Origin: Chitinophagaceae bacterium
GTDB lineage: Bacteria > Bacteroidota > Bacteroidia > Chitinophagales > Chitinophagaceae
Assembly: GCA_016787135.1 (NCBI GenBank)
Contig: JAEUVK010000033.1
Span: forward strand, 1-46,756
Reading direction: 5' to 3'
DNA length: 46,756 nucleotides
Positions within the stretch are counted from its first letter, which is position 1; each line of letters starts with the position of its first letter. The position numbers and the translations under genes are program-made. Below are positions 18,139-26,649 of the stretch, one piece after another. Below the pieces are notes generated by a model. The model had not been told where the DNA came from. It did no database searches and was given only the letters and a program-made list of their open reading frames with translations.

Positions 18139-18906
18139 ATGCAATTACCTTTATTGCAGACCATGCTGGGTGAAGTCACTGCTTTTACGATCAATTCACC
18201 TGATCCGGAAGTTTCATTACAATTCTACCAAAAATTAGGTTTCCGGGAAGTGATCCGTTCTGATTTCCCCTTCCCGTTTATCCAAATCACAGATGATGCG
18301 ATCCTGATCATGCTGAGAAAATCTGATGAGCCATACCTTGCCCTCACCTACTACACCAACGACAGTGGAAAGATCGTGTTGGAACTGGAAGCAAGGGGTA
18401 TTCAATTTATCTCCAGCCCGAATAAAGGAGATTTTGTTAAGAGGTATCTTTTTCAAAGCCCTGATGGCGCCAATATAAGTTTGGTGGAAATACCGGAATT
18501 ATTTGCCAAACCTCCGGGGAAAACTATGATCAATATGAACCAGGCTGATTACTTCAAACCGGAAACTTATACCAATAAAGTTGCAGGTATGTTTGGCGAA
18601 TATGCGCAGCCGGTCGAAGACCTGGAAAGATCCATTGCATTCTGGGAAAAGATCGGTTATACGCTTCTTTCGAAATATACCGAACCGCAGCCATGGGCTA
18701 TCCTATCCGACGGATCGGGTATCGCCGGATTGCATCAATCCAAAGAGTTTAGTTCTGCATCGATCACTTTTTTTGCTGCTGATATGAAATCAAAACTTGA
18801 AAACCTGAAAAAGCAGGGATTGACGTTTAAAGAAATTAATCCTGCCAATGCCATACTGACCACCCCGGAAAATCAGCAGCTATTCTTATTCAATTTTGGA
18901 ATGTAA
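18139..18906 (+). CDS. Two-domain VOC (glyoxalase/bleomycin resistance-like) protein
   Basis: A 255-residue protein with two tandem VOC modules, about 12-122 and 145-254. Each shows the paired beta-alpha-beta-beta-beta pattern: FTINSPDPEVSLQFYQKLGF ... LALTYYTND in the first and YAQPVEDLERSIAFWEKIGY ... LFLFNFGM in the second. VOC proteins act in metal-dependent isomerisation, dioxygenation or antibiotic binding. The usual metal-binding His/Glu set is not complete here, so I cannot name a substrate. It sits between a DUF4199 gene (21 bases) and an AlkD-like gene (27 bases), in an apparent operon. Confidence 0.8.
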   Translation: MQLPLLQTMLGEVTAFTINSPDPEVSLQFYQKLGFREVIRSDFPFPFIQITDDAILIMLRKSDEPYLALTYYTNDSGKIVLELEARGIQFISSPNKGDFVKRYLFQSPDGANISLVEIPELFAKPPGKTMINMNQADYFKPETYTNKVAGMFGEYAQPVEDLERSIAFWEKIGYTLLSKYTEPQPWAILSDGSGIAGLHQSKEFSSASITFFAADMKSKLENLKKQGLTFKEINPANAILTTPENQQLFLFNFGM

Positions 18907-18933
18907 CTTTAAAGAATCTCCAAACAAAATAAT

Positions 18934-19644
18934 ATGACATCCAAACAAATACTGGAAGAAATAAAGAAAGCAGGCAGTGAATCCATCAAAAAGATTCACC
19001 TGAAACATGGCGCCAAAGAGCCCTTCTATGGTGTGAAAGTGGAAGACCTTAAAAAGATACAGAAGAAGATAAAAGAGAACCAACAGCAGATCGCTATGGA
19101 GCTTTTCTCTTCCGGGATAGGTGATGCACAGTACCTGGCAGGCCTGATGGCAGATGGGTCGAAGATGAGTGCAAAAGAATTGCAGCAATGGGTGGAATCT
19201 GCCGAATGGCAAATGATCAGCGAGTATTCAGTAGCATGGGTGGCGAGTGAACATAAAGATGCATTCCAGATCGGTCTGAAATGGATAGACTCCAAAAAAC
19301 CACATGTGGCGGCTGCCGGATGGAACACCCTTAGCAGTGTGATGGCTACCCGGCCCGATGATATGCTCAATATTGCCATGCTGAAGAAATTACTGGTCCG
19401 GGTAGAAAAAGAAATTGAAAAGGCCCCTAACCGTGTTCGCTATTGCATGAATGGTTTTGTGATCGCCACCGGCAGCTTTGTAAAAGAGCTGACTGCCCTA
19501 GCCACTGCCACCGGTAAAAAGATAGGCAACGTGGAAGTGGACATGAACGGAACATCCTGTAAAGTTCCTTTTGCACCTGACTACATTAAAAAAGTGATCG
19601 ACAAAGGATACCATGGTAAGAAAAAGAAAACGGTCAAATGCTGA
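18934..19644 (+). CDS. AlkD-like DNA alkylation repair protein
   Basis: A 236-residue all-helical protein resembling the HEAT-like DNA alkylation repair family (PF08713; AlkC/AlkD). Members excise bulky or positively charged alkylated bases without base flipping. The opening ILEEIKKAGSESIKKIHLKHG followed by FYGVKVEDLKKIQKKIK is typical, as are repeated helices with AGLMADGSKMSAKEL, SEYSVAWVASEH and PHVAAAGWNTLSSVMA. The C-terminal half (YIKKVIDKGYHGKKKKTVKC) is basic, consistent with DNA contact. Some members of this branch lack glycosylase activity, so repair function is probable, not shown. It is the fourth gene of the 17042-20180 unit. Confidence 0.82.
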   Translation: MTSKQILEEIKKAGSESIKKIHLKHGAKEPFYGVKVEDLKKIQKKIKENQQQIAMELFSSGIGDAQYLAGLMADGSKMSAKELQQWVESAEWQMISEYSVAWVASEHKDAFQIGLKWIDSKKPHVAAAGWNTLSSVMATRPDDMLNIAMLKKLLVRVEKEIEKAPNRVRYCMNGFVIATGSFVKELTALATATGKKIGNVEVDMNGTSCKVPFAPDYIKKVIDKGYHGKKKKTVKC

Positions 19645-19721
19645 CAAAGCTGTGAGTTTTGAACTACAAGCATACCGGCTTTTCAGCAAATTGTTATTGT
19701 TAACCCTGTTACTTATTTCAT

Positions 19722-20180
19722 ATGCCAATACAGTTTACCCTTACTGAGCATTTTCATGTTGCTAAAGAAAAAGTATTTGAAGGACTGACCAATCTCGATG
19801 CTGCCCGCAGTTGGATGAAAGGTTTCGTCCGCATTGAAAAGATAAAGGGTGATAAAGTGGAGCCCGGTGCTGTGTGGCGGGAAACCCGGAAGATGTTTGG
19901 GAAAGAAGCAACCGAAGAGTTTGAAGTAACCTCTGTAATACCTGATAAAGAGATAAGGCTGCGTGTAGACGGAACAAAAGGCTCGTCAAGAAAAGGTGAA
20001 TATTTGTTTCAATACCTGCTTGAAGAGAAGAATGGCGGCACTGAAGTAACACTAAACGGGGAAATAGCAGGCCTGAAGGGCTTCAGCGCTTTTATAGGAA
20101 AGTTGTTTGCCGGGATGTTCAAAAAAGCCTGCAGGAAAGATCTGCTGTCACTCAAACAGCATCTTGAATCAGGAATATAG
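19722..20180 (+). CDS. SRPBCC (START/AHSA1-like) family protein
   Basis: A 152-residue protein with the SRPBCC helix-grip fold. It opens IQFTLTEHFHVAKEKVFEGLTNLDAARSW, continues with strands around VWRETRKMFGKEATEEFEVTSVIPDKEIRLRV, and ends with a long C-terminal helix. Such proteins enclose small hydrophobic ligands or act as polyketide-type cyclases; no ligand can be predicted. It lies 77 bases after the AlkD-like gene. Its stop is one base away from the stop of the convergent metallophosphoesterase gene. Confidence 0.8.
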   Translation: MPIQFTLTEHFHVAKEKVFEGLTNLDAARSWMKGFVRIEKIKGDKVEPGAVWRETRKMFGKEATEEFEVTSVIPDKEIRLRVDGTKGSSRKGEYLFQYLLEEKNGGTEVTLNGEIAGLKGFSAFIGKLFAGMFKKACRKDLLSLKQHLESGI

Positions 20181-20181
20181 T

Positions 20182-21276
20182 TCATAACAGACCAGTAAGT
20201 GCCGTAAAAGAAATACTTTCCAGCAGTTCTCTTTCTGAACCCTCCTTCTTTTTTTTCCATTTTACAAGGCTGATATTCCCGTCAGCGATCTCTATCCCGG
20301 TAATATCGCCATCACTGAAACAGCAACACCCACTATTAAAATAGGAAGGCTTCATGCTCATATAATCCACAGCAACTGCGGCAAATTCTTTTTCTCTTTT
20401 CCTGATCTCGCTTCGCACTTCTTCTGCTTTGACAGCATCATTTCTTTGAGTGGCCAGTTGATACTGTTTATACAACCTTTCCAATAATGTCAGTGACGCA
20501 AATACAGGTTGATGTGTATGCCCTGTTACCAGTAATATATCCTTCTGGTTCGATGACCATTGATACATGATATCATTATGCAAAGTTTTTTTATCTGTAT
20601 CATATGCAGGTGTATTCGGATTGACACGCAGATACCCCTGCAACGGAGCCCAGATATTGGCCACGAACCATTTGCTGAACCAGTTGCCATCACTACTGGC
20701 ATCTCCCTGATGACCATGAGCACAAAATATATGAAGTGGCTTCCCGCTGATACTGGTTGCCAGCACAACCCCTTCATATATTCTCACTTCTTCTTTAAAA
20801 ATGCGTTTCAACTGCCACCAGGCTATCGGGTCATTACCCCAGTACAGGTCATGGTTACCAAAAATTTTGATGAACCTTTTTTGTTCTGCAAAATTTCTCT
20901 CGGCTTCGAAAGTAGCCTGATTATACTTTTTCACTTTACTCAAAGAGTTCTCCCATAGTTCCTCGCTGTCGCCCATATTGATAAAAACAAACCCGTTCCG
21001 GTGATAATGATCCAGGGCGGCCAGGTAATTCGGTTCAGATAACGCAAAATCATCCGCTCCATCCCTGGCCCCTTTATGCTGATCAGAGAAAATAATGAAC
21101 TTACCCGCCTTTTCTTCGAAAGTAATAAGCCTCCCTTTTTTGTTTTGCTCTTCCAAAATACTTTGATATAGCTTGTCTAAGGCCCTGAATATTTTCGCCC
21201 TATCCGGTTTGGATGAGAAATTTGAGGTAGCCCACAGAACAGGTCTTAATAGTAGTCGCCGGAAGAAGCGCCGCAT
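20182..21276 (-). CDS. Calcineurin-like metallophosphoesterase
   Basis: A 364-residue metallophosphoesterase. Metal-binding blocks appear in the usual order: FSDQHKG (D65, H67), FINMGDSEELWE (D103), IFGNHDLYWG (N141, H142), FCAHGHQGD and TGHTHQP. There is no signal peptide; the N-terminal 35 residues are basic and amphipathic, and the stretch RRLLLRPVLWATSNF may touch the membrane. The large insert between the GNHD and GHTH blocks resembles UDP-2,3-diacylglucosamine hydrolase-like or nucleotidase members, but the substrate cannot be fixed. The gene stands alone on this strand and converges with the SRPBCC gene with a one-base gap. Confidence 0.86.
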   Translation of the reverse strand: MRRFFRRLLLRPVLWATSNFSSKPDRAKIFRALDKLYQSILEEQNKKGRLITFEEKAGKFIIFSDQHKGARDGADDFALSEPNYLAALDHYHRNGFVFINMGDSEELWENSLSKVKKYNQATFEAERNFAEQKRFIKIFGNHDLYWGNDPIAWWQLKRIFKEEVRIYEGVVLATSISGKPLHIFCAHGHQGDASSDGNWFSKWFVANIWAPLQGYLRVNPNTPAYDTDKKTLHNDIMYQWSSNQKDILLVTGHTHQPVFASLTLLERLYKQYQLATQRNDAVKAEEVRSEIRKREKEFAAVAVDYMSMKPSYFNSGCCCFSDGDITGIEIADGNISLVKWKKKKEGSERELLESISFTALTGLL

Positions 21277-21369
21277 TGTATTAATTAGTCTCCTGCTAAG
21301 ATAGAGAAATGAGGGTCAATACACTAAAACGAATGTGCTTTTACGCTTCCCGGCTTCAGGCCGAATACC

Positions 21370-21377
21370 TATATTTG
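21370..21377 (+). promoter_or_regulatory. Bacteroidota -7 promoter element for the metalloprotease
   Basis: TATATTTG matches TAnnTTTG exactly and ends 20 bases before the ATG at 21398. No clear TTTG -33 box is seen at the standard distance. Confidence 0.42.
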
Positions 21378-21397
21378 TTTTTTACACCTAACTGCTC

Positions 21398-24370
21398 ATG
21401 AGAAAAATTTACCTGCTTTCAACCCTTATCCTGGGTTCATTTTTTACGTTAAATGCTCAGGTGGTCGATGACCTTTTTCAGCAACGAAACAATCTTTCAA
21501 AAGATTTTCATCAGATAGCCCGTAATTATGGGGCGCTGGAATTGAACCTTTCGAAACTGACAGCGGTGCGACAACAACCTTCATCATCCCTGCGGCTGCA
21601 ATTACCTTTTGAAGGCAGGCAGCTAAAGCTGCAACTAGAAAGAGTAAATATTACATCTGATAATTTTTCTGTGATAGAAGCAAGACCTGATGGCAGCCGC
21701 CGCACGATCAATTACCCCGGAGGAAATTTCTACCAGGGAAAGATCGAAGGCCTGTCATCTTCATTTGCTACTATCAGTATAGTCAACGACCAGGTATTTG
21801 GCATCATTGCCGATGGACAAAGCAATATCGTCCTTGGCGCTGTGGAAAATAACGGAACAGCCACTAATGAATATATGCTATACCGGGAGACAGATCTGCA
21901 GGTGCCTAATCCTGTCAACTGCTTTACCGGCGAGATTCCCGTTGACGGTCCGGCAACAAACAATGGAGTTCATTCCAACGCCAGAGTAAATGCTGTTGGT
22001 GAGCCTGTAGAAGTTTATTTTGAATGTGATTATAAATTTTACCAGGATAAAGGAAGTAACACGGTCAATGTTATCAACTATGTGCTGAGTTTTTTCAATA
22101 ATACCGCATTGCTTTATGCCAATGAAAGTATCAAGATACAGGTATCGCAGATACTGGTATGGACAACGCAGGATCCGGAAGCTGCTGCCGGTTTAACTTC
22201 AACCAGTGCATGCCTTACTTCTTTCCGCGACAGGATGGCTACCACGACCTACATCGGTGATTATGCGCATTTTCTTTCAACCCGTTCTCTCGGAGGAGGT
22301 ATTGCATATTTGCTGAGCAACCCCTGTTCCAGTTCCAAGCAATTCAGAACAGCAGTAAGTGCGATCAATAACACCTACAATAACGTCCCCACCTACTCAT
22401 GGACTGTTGAAGTAGTCACCCACGAACTGGGACATAATCTTGGATCAAATCATACTCAATGGTGTGGATGGGCCGGTGGTGCACTTGACAATTGCTATAC
22501 TACAGAAGGTGGTTGCGCCCCCGGACCACAGCCATCAAATGGCGGAACGATCATGAGTTATTGTCACCTTACCAGCACAGGTATCAACTTTAATAACGGG
22601 TTCGGTCAGCAGCCGGGGGACAGAATCAGAAGTGTGGTCGGAAGCGCCGCTTGTTTTGGAAACTGCCGGATGACCATTGACGTTACCAAACAGGATGCTT
22701 CCTGCGGACAGAATAACGGGTCTGCGACTGTAACTGCCACAAATGGGACCGGTACCATATCCTACGCTTGGAGCAACGGGCAAACAGGCGCTACTCTATC
22801 GAATGCTGCGCCGGGAACTTATCATGTGATAGTCAACGACGCATCCGGCTGCCAGGTGATGCAGGTAATCACTATAGGTAATAGCGGAAGTGCTTTAACA
22901 TTCAGCCTTACCCCCAGTGGTACTGCTGGCTTTTGTACCGGCGGTAATCTGACACTTACAGCTACAAATAATCCAGCTTACACCTATGTATGGCGGAAGG
23001 ATGGCGTGATCATTGGAGGCGCTACTTCTTCTACATATAATGTTACTGCAGCAGGAACTTATGCTGTGACGGCAACTTCGGGAGCTTGTTCTGGCACACA
23101 ATCAGTGACTGTATCCGTGGTGCCAGCGCCTACCGCCAGCATTACCCCGGGCGGCGCTACCACATTCTGTGATGGGAATAATGTAGTACTGAATGGGAAT
23201 GCAGGTGGTTCTTATAACTATCAATGGTACAATAATGGTAACCCGATCAGCGGGGCTATCAACACAACATACACTGCCTCTACCGGCGGCAATTATACGG
23301 TAAAAGTTTCTGCCGGTACAGGCTGTGAAGTAACCTCTTTACCGGTTACTGTTACAGTAAATACTTCACCAACTGCCACGATCAGCACCGTGACGCCTTT
23401 GAGTTTTTGTGCGGGCGGCAATGTAACCCTTAATTCAAGCACAGGGACCGGCTACAGTTATCAGTGGTACCGTAACGGGACCTTGCTAACCGGGGCTATA
23501 CAACCCATTTACGCAACAAGTACAGGCGGAAGCTATACAGTAGTAACAACTTTCGGAAACTGCTCGAAAACATCGGCTGCTTCTGTTGTTACAGTGTGGA
23601 ATAATCCTGTTGTATCAATATCTCCTGCTGTTTCAACCATTGAAAAATTCCAAAGCCAGATACTTAGTGGTACAGGTGCTGCCACGTATAACTGGGATAC
23701 ACAACCAGCGTTCATAGGATCGGCAGGCACTAACGCAACCTATAAGCCTTTAACGACCACTAATTACACTATCCAGGGAACAGATGCTAATGGCTGTAAA
23801 GGAACAGCCAATGCCACCATTAATGTTATTGGATGCGGCGATGTTACCGGTATTTCGGTTACGAAATACAGTCCATCAAGAGTTATTGTCCGTTGGAAAA
23901 ACCCCGACGGTGCGACAGCAGATACTTTGCAGTATAGAAAAACAGGCACAGCCGCATGGACAAAGATCTATGTAACCGGAGAAGAATATGAATTGAACGG
24001 CCTGACACCCGGAACCGATTATGAATACAACGTTATTGCCCTTTGCAGCACCACAACCGTATTTCTGCCATCTGTAACTAATACGTTCAAAACTGACGGG
24101 TTAACCGCCGGATTGTATATACGTCTGTTCCCCAATCCTGTTACTTCGGCCTCCAAACTGGAGATCATTACGGACAATACATTTACTTTACAGGTATCTG
24201 TTTTTGACAATACAGGAAGAAAAGTGGGTAACATTAGCAGTACTGAAAATTTGCCGGCGGGCCAGGTCATCAAAACTATTAATGCCGGGATATTACCGAA
24301 CGGCATTTATCATATCGGAGTCAGTATTAATAATAAGATGCACAACGTAAAAATGGTGGTCATGCACTAA
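21398..24370 (+). CDS. Secreted reprolysin-like zinc metalloprotease with Ig repeats and T9SS tail
   Basis: A 990-residue secreted protease. Signal peptide about 1-20 (ending TLNAQ), a propeptide-like region to about 195, then a metzincin domain (about 200-420) with HELGHNLGSNH (H342, E343, H346, H352) and the Met-turn IMSY (385-388), as in M12B/reprolysin-type enzymes. Next come an SprB-like repeat (about 425-493; DASCGQNNGSATVTA, YAWSNGQ), three Ig/PKD-like repeats (about 500-575, 578-655, 658-735) sharing FCxGGNxxL and YxWYxNG patterns, a fourth divergent module (about 736-810), an FN3 domain (about 815-898) and a type IX sorting domain (about 905-990) starting LFPNPV. It should be exported by Sec, then moved across the outer membrane by the Por system. 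Substrate unknown. Confidence 0.92.
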   Translation: MRKIYLLSTLILGSFFTLNAQVVDDLFQQRNNLSKDFHQIARNYGALELNLSKLTAVRQQPSSSLRLQLPFEGRQLKLQLERVNITSDNFSVIEARPDGSRRTINYPGGNFYQGKIEGLSSSFATISIVNDQVFGIIADGQSNIVLGAVENNGTATNEYMLYRETDLQVPNPVNCFTGEIPVDGPATNNGVHSNARVNAVGEPVEVYFECDYKFYQDKGSNTVNVINYVLSFFNNTALLYANESIKIQVSQILVWTTQDPEAAAGLTSTSACLTSFRDRMATTTYIGDYAHFLSTRSLGGGIAYLLSNPCSSSKQFRTAVSAINNTYNNVPTYSWTVEVVTHELGHNLGSNHTQWCGWAGGALDNCYTTEGGCAPGPQPSNGGTIMSYCHLTSTGINFNNGFGQQPGDRIRSVVGSAACFGNCRMTIDVTKQDASCGQNNGSATVTATNGTGTISYAWSNGQTGATLSNAAPGTYHVIVNDASGCQVMQVITIGNSGSALTFSLTPSGTAGFCTGGNLTLTATNNPAYTYVWRKDGVIIGGATSSTYNVTAAGTYAVTATSGACSGTQSVTVSVVPAPTASITPGGATTFCDGNNVVLNGNAGGSYNYQWYNNGNPISGAINTTYTASTGGNYTVKVSAGTGCEVTSLPVTVTVNTSPTATISTVTPLSFCAGGNVTLNSSTGTGYSYQWYRNGTLLTGAIQPIYATSTGGSYTVVTTFGNCSKTSAASVVTVWNNPVVSISPAVSTIEKFQSQILSGTGAATYNWDTQPAFIGSAGTNATYKPLTTTNYTIQGTDANGCKGTANATINVIGCGDVTGISVTKYSPSRVIVRWKNPDGATADTLQYRKTGTAAWTKIYVTGEEYELNGLTPGTDYEYNVIALCSTTTVFLPSVTNTFKTDGLTAGLYIRLFPNPVTSASKLEIITDNTFTLQVSVFDNTGRKVGNISSTENLPAGQVIKTINAGILPNGIYHIGVSINNKMHNVKMVVMH

Positions 24371-24393
24371 GCATATTCTATTCTTTATCACAT

Positions 24394-24424
24394 AAAAAAC
24401 TCCGCCTGTAAAGCGGAGTTTTTT
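24394..24424. terminator. Bidirectional intrinsic terminator
   Basis: The arms ACTCCGC and GCGGAGT, extended by A-run and T-run pairing (24394-24405 with 24413-24424), enclose a seven-base loop. Flanking A and T tracts serve both the metalloprotease on the plus strand and ridA on the minus strand, which converge here. Confidence 0.85.
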
Positions 24425-24451
24425 ATTAGGCTCCCTTATATTATAGTAAGA

Positions 24452-24832
24452 TCATTTTACAGCGATCATGCTGATCTCCACATTTACAAATTTCGGTAAG
24501 GCAGATACCTGAACGGTTTCCCTCGCCGGAAAATCCCCGTCAAAATACTTTCCATATACTTCATTGATATCTGAGAAACGGTTCATATCTGTAATAAAAA
24601 TGGTGGTCTTGACCACATTACCAAAATTCATTCCGGCAGCCGTTAAAATGGCCTTCAGGTTTTTCATTACCTGGTGAGTCTCTTCCTGTATATCCTGTTT
24701 CCTTAACTCCCCGCTCCTGGGGTCAATGCATATCTGGCCTGAAATATGTAATGTACCTCCGGCCAGTATAGCCTGGTTATAAGGCCCGATCGGGGCAGGG
24801 GCATCGGCAGTATTAATTACTATTTTATCCAT
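24452..24832 (-). CDS. RidA family reactive intermediate deaminase
   Basis: A 126-residue RidA/YjgF/UK114 protein, the usual length. RidA hydrolyses reactive enamine/imine intermediates such as 2-aminoacrylate to keto acids, protecting PLP enzymes. Signature parts are PIGPYNQAILAGGTLHISGQI, VMKNLKAILTAAGMNFGNVVKTTIFI, and FPARETVQVSALP with the substrate-binding Arg, followed by VNVEISMIAVK. It is a single gene that converges on the metalloprotease terminator and lies back to back with the 24897 gene. Confidence 0.92.
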   Translation of the reverse strand: MDKIVINTADAPAPIGPYNQAILAGGTLHISGQICIDPRSGELRKQDIQEETHQVMKNLKAILTAAGMNFGNVVKTTIFITDMNRFSDINEVYGKYFDGDFPARETVQVSALPKFVNVEISMIAVK

Positions 24833-24896
24833 GTTTTTGATTTAAAAAAACGAACAGCGAATATAGCTTTATACACTTTCTTTGCAAAAAAATGAT

Positions 24897-25529
24897 ATGA
24901 AACTGCTGGTCATAGCTGATGACGTACAAAAGGAAGTACTACGCACTGGTGGTCTCAGCAATGATATTCATATTGAATGGATCAGCGGCACTGATCAGGC
25001 TGTTCAAAAAGCAACATTCGACGGATGTATCGATCTTTTATTTGAGAATAGTCCGGAAAGAATTCAATGGCTAAAGAAAATACAGACGCCCCTGGTGATA
25101 GTTAATGCAGTAACAGTGACCCTTGAAGAAATACAGGAGGATTTTGTCCGCATAAATGGGTGGCCCATATTCCTGGAAAGGCCCGTCGTGGAAGCCGCCT
25201 GCAAAAATGAAAGGATAAAAGAGAAAGCCGGGGCAATTATCTCTCTTCTGGGAAAAAAAGCAGAATGGGTTATGGATATAACAGGTTTCATTACGCCACG
25301 GATCATTGCCTGCATTATCAATGAAGCATTTATTTCGCTGGAAGAAAATATAAGCAGCAAGGAGGAAATAGACACAGCTATGAAACTAGGAACCAATTAT
25401 CCCTATGGGCCCTTTGAATGGGGGGAAAAGACAGGGCTTAAAAATATATATGCCCTGCTGGCAAAATTAGCCGTTAAACAAAAAAGATATGAACCGGCCG
25501 CATTACTTTTAAAAGAAGCAATGGTATAA
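24897..25529 (+). CDS. 3-hydroxyacyl-CoA dehydrogenase C-terminal domain protein
   Basis: A 210-residue protein. Residues about 110-195 match the C-terminal helical domain of 3-hydroxyacyl-CoA dehydrogenases (3HCDH, PF00725): MDITGFITPRIIACIINEAF and KEEIDTAMKLGTNYPYGPFEW. The N-terminal part is short and lacks the GxGxxG NAD+ loop, so catalysis like a normal beta-oxidation enzyme is doubtful; it may be a degenerate Rossmann fold kept for structure. A frame extension to a TTG at 24882 is possible, but the ATG at 24897 gives a clean start (MKLLVIADD). Its stop TAA overlaps the tsaB start by one base (TAATG), so the two are co-translated. Why it pairs with tsaB is not clear. Confidence 0.72.
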   Translation: MKLLVIADDVQKEVLRTGGLSNDIHIEWISGTDQAVQKATFDGCIDLLFENSPERIQWLKKIQTPLVIVNAVTVTLEEIQEDFVRINGWPIFLERPVVEAACKNERIKEKAGAIISLLGKKAEWVMDITGFITPRIIACIINEAFISLEENISSKEEIDTAMKLGTNYPYGPFEWGEKTGLKNIYALLAKLAVKQKRYEPAALLLKEAMV

Positions 25530-26203
25530 TGGCAATATTTTTAAATATAGACACGACAGAAGAAACAGCCTCAGTCTGCTTATCAGATAATGCCGAATCC
25601 ATTGCATTCATTAAGAATGCGGACCAGAAAGACCATGCTGCATGGCTTCATAAAGCCATACAATCAATGATCAATGATTCAGGTATAGGGCTAAGAGACA
25701 TCAATGCAGTAGCCGTGAGCATTGGCCCGGGGTCCTATACCGGGTTGCGTGTCGGACTGTCTGCCGCTAAGGGTTTATGCTATGCCCTGAATATCCCGCT
25801 TATTGCTATCAACTCATTAAAGCTGATCGCATATGCAGCTAAATCTTCTAATACAGATTTAATTTGCCCGATGATTGATGCCCGCCGCATGGAGGTGTTC
25901 ACTGCCTTATATAACTGCTCTTTGACCGAGATCAATAAGCCAGAAGCAGTAATTATCAATGAAATGAGTTTTTCTTCATTACTAGCTGAAAATAAAATAG
26001 TTTTTTGTGGTAGTGGCAGCAAAAAACTGCAAAATATCCTCTCCCACCCCAATGCACTGTTCAGTACCAATAAGGCTTCTGCAATTGATATGCCTCATAT
26101 TACAAGCGTGTCATACCTGGAAAAAAGCTTTGCAGAGATTGCATATACAGAACCTTTATACATAAAAGAATTTTACTCTCCGAGCCGCAAGCCGCTCATA
26201 TAA
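25529..26203 (+). CDS. tsaB: tRNA threonylcarbamoyladenosine biosynthesis protein TsaB
   Basis: A 224-residue actin-like ASKHA-fold protein. TsaB pairs with TsaD and TsaE to add threonylcarbamoyl to A37 of ANN-decoding tRNAs. The opening FLNIDTTEETASVCLS and the block AVAVSIGPGSYTGLRVGLSAAKGLCYAL are the family signature, and IDARRMEVFTALY follows. Length is normal. The start overlaps the stop of the preceding gene by one base. The reading ends at 26203, and the downstream gap holds the inverted repeat of the arsR-type gene. Confidence 0.92.
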   Translation: MAIFLNIDTTEETASVCLSDNAESIAFIKNADQKDHAAWLHKAIQSMINDSGIGLRDINAVAVSIGPGSYTGLRVGLSAAKGLCYALNIPLIAINSLKLIAYAAKSSNTDLICPMIDARRMEVFTALYNCSLTEINKPEAVIINEMSFSSLLAENKIVFCGSGSKKLQNILSHPNALFSTNKASAIDMPHITSVSYLEKSFAEIAYTEPLYIKEFYSPSRKPLI

Positions 26204-26216
26204 AAGAGCGTCTTAT

Positions 26217-26246
26217 TAACATTTTTATCATAAAACAAAAATGTTA
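26217..26246. promoter_or_regulatory. Perfect inverted repeat, candidate operator of the ArsR-type gene
   Basis: TAACATTTTT (26217-26226) and AAAAATGTTA (26237-26246) form perfect 10-bp arms around a 10-base AT-rich spacer. The repeat ends six bases before the -7 box TAATTTTG (26253-26260), so it covers the -33 region where a bound repressor would block RNA polymerase. Winged-helix ArsR dimers bind such repeats. It could also help end tsaB transcription, though a GC-poor stem makes this weak. Confidence 0.55.
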
Positions 26247-26252
26247 TAGGAT

Positions 26253-26260
26253 TAATTTTG
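26253..26260 (+). promoter_or_regulatory. Bacteroidota -7 promoter element for the ArsR-type gene
   Basis: TAATTTTG is an exact TAnnTTTG, ending 26 bases before the ATG at 26287. The -33 position is occupied by the inverted repeat at 26217-26246 and lacks TTTG. Confidence 0.45.
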
Positions 26261-26286
26261 CTTTTTTCATTTAACCGGAAACAACT

Positions 26287-26625
26287 ATGAACAACTATAT
26301 GCTGACATTGAACACATTACCTGAAAATGGAACTGAACTGAAAGTGGATCTACTGAATGTAAAAAAAGCGTCACTGATCCTGCGGGCTATTAATCATAAG
26401 CTGAGGCAGCAGATCCTGAAATTAATAGATGAAAGCGGAAAAATAACCGTGACAGAGATCTATGTAAAACTGCGGTTAGAACAGTCTGTAGCTTCTCAGC
26501 ATCTGGCGATCCTTCGCAAAGCCGGGTTTGTAAAGACCGAAAGAGACGGAAAATACATTTACTATACGGTCAACACAGAAAGAATTGAGGACCTGAACAA
26601 GTTCACAAACTCTCTGTTGAACTAA
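26287..26625 (+). CDS. ArsR/SmtB-type winged-helix regulator without cysteines
   Basis: A 112-residue ArsR-like repressor. The winged helix-turn-helix is clear: ILRAINHKLRQQILKLIDESG, ITVTEIYVKLRLEQSVASQHLAILRKAGFVKTERDGKYIYYTVN. It should bind DNA as a dimer, probably the inverted repeat just upstream, so it is likely autoregulated. The protein contains no cysteine at all, so it cannot sense metals through the usual ELCVC motif nor persulfides through the two cysteines of BigR, the ArsR regulator linked to persulfide dioxygenases elsewhere. Next downstream is a persulfide dioxygenase-rhodanese gene. A hairpin terminator lies between them, so co-transcription is partial at most. Confidence 0.85.
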   Translation: MNNYMLTLNTLPENGTELKVDLLNVKKASLILRAINHKLRQQILKLIDESGKITVTEIYVKLRLEQSVASQHLAILRKAGFVKTERDGKYIYYTVNTERIEDLNKFTNSLLN

Positions 26626-26649
26626 CTACCAAAGAAAGATCATTGAATA

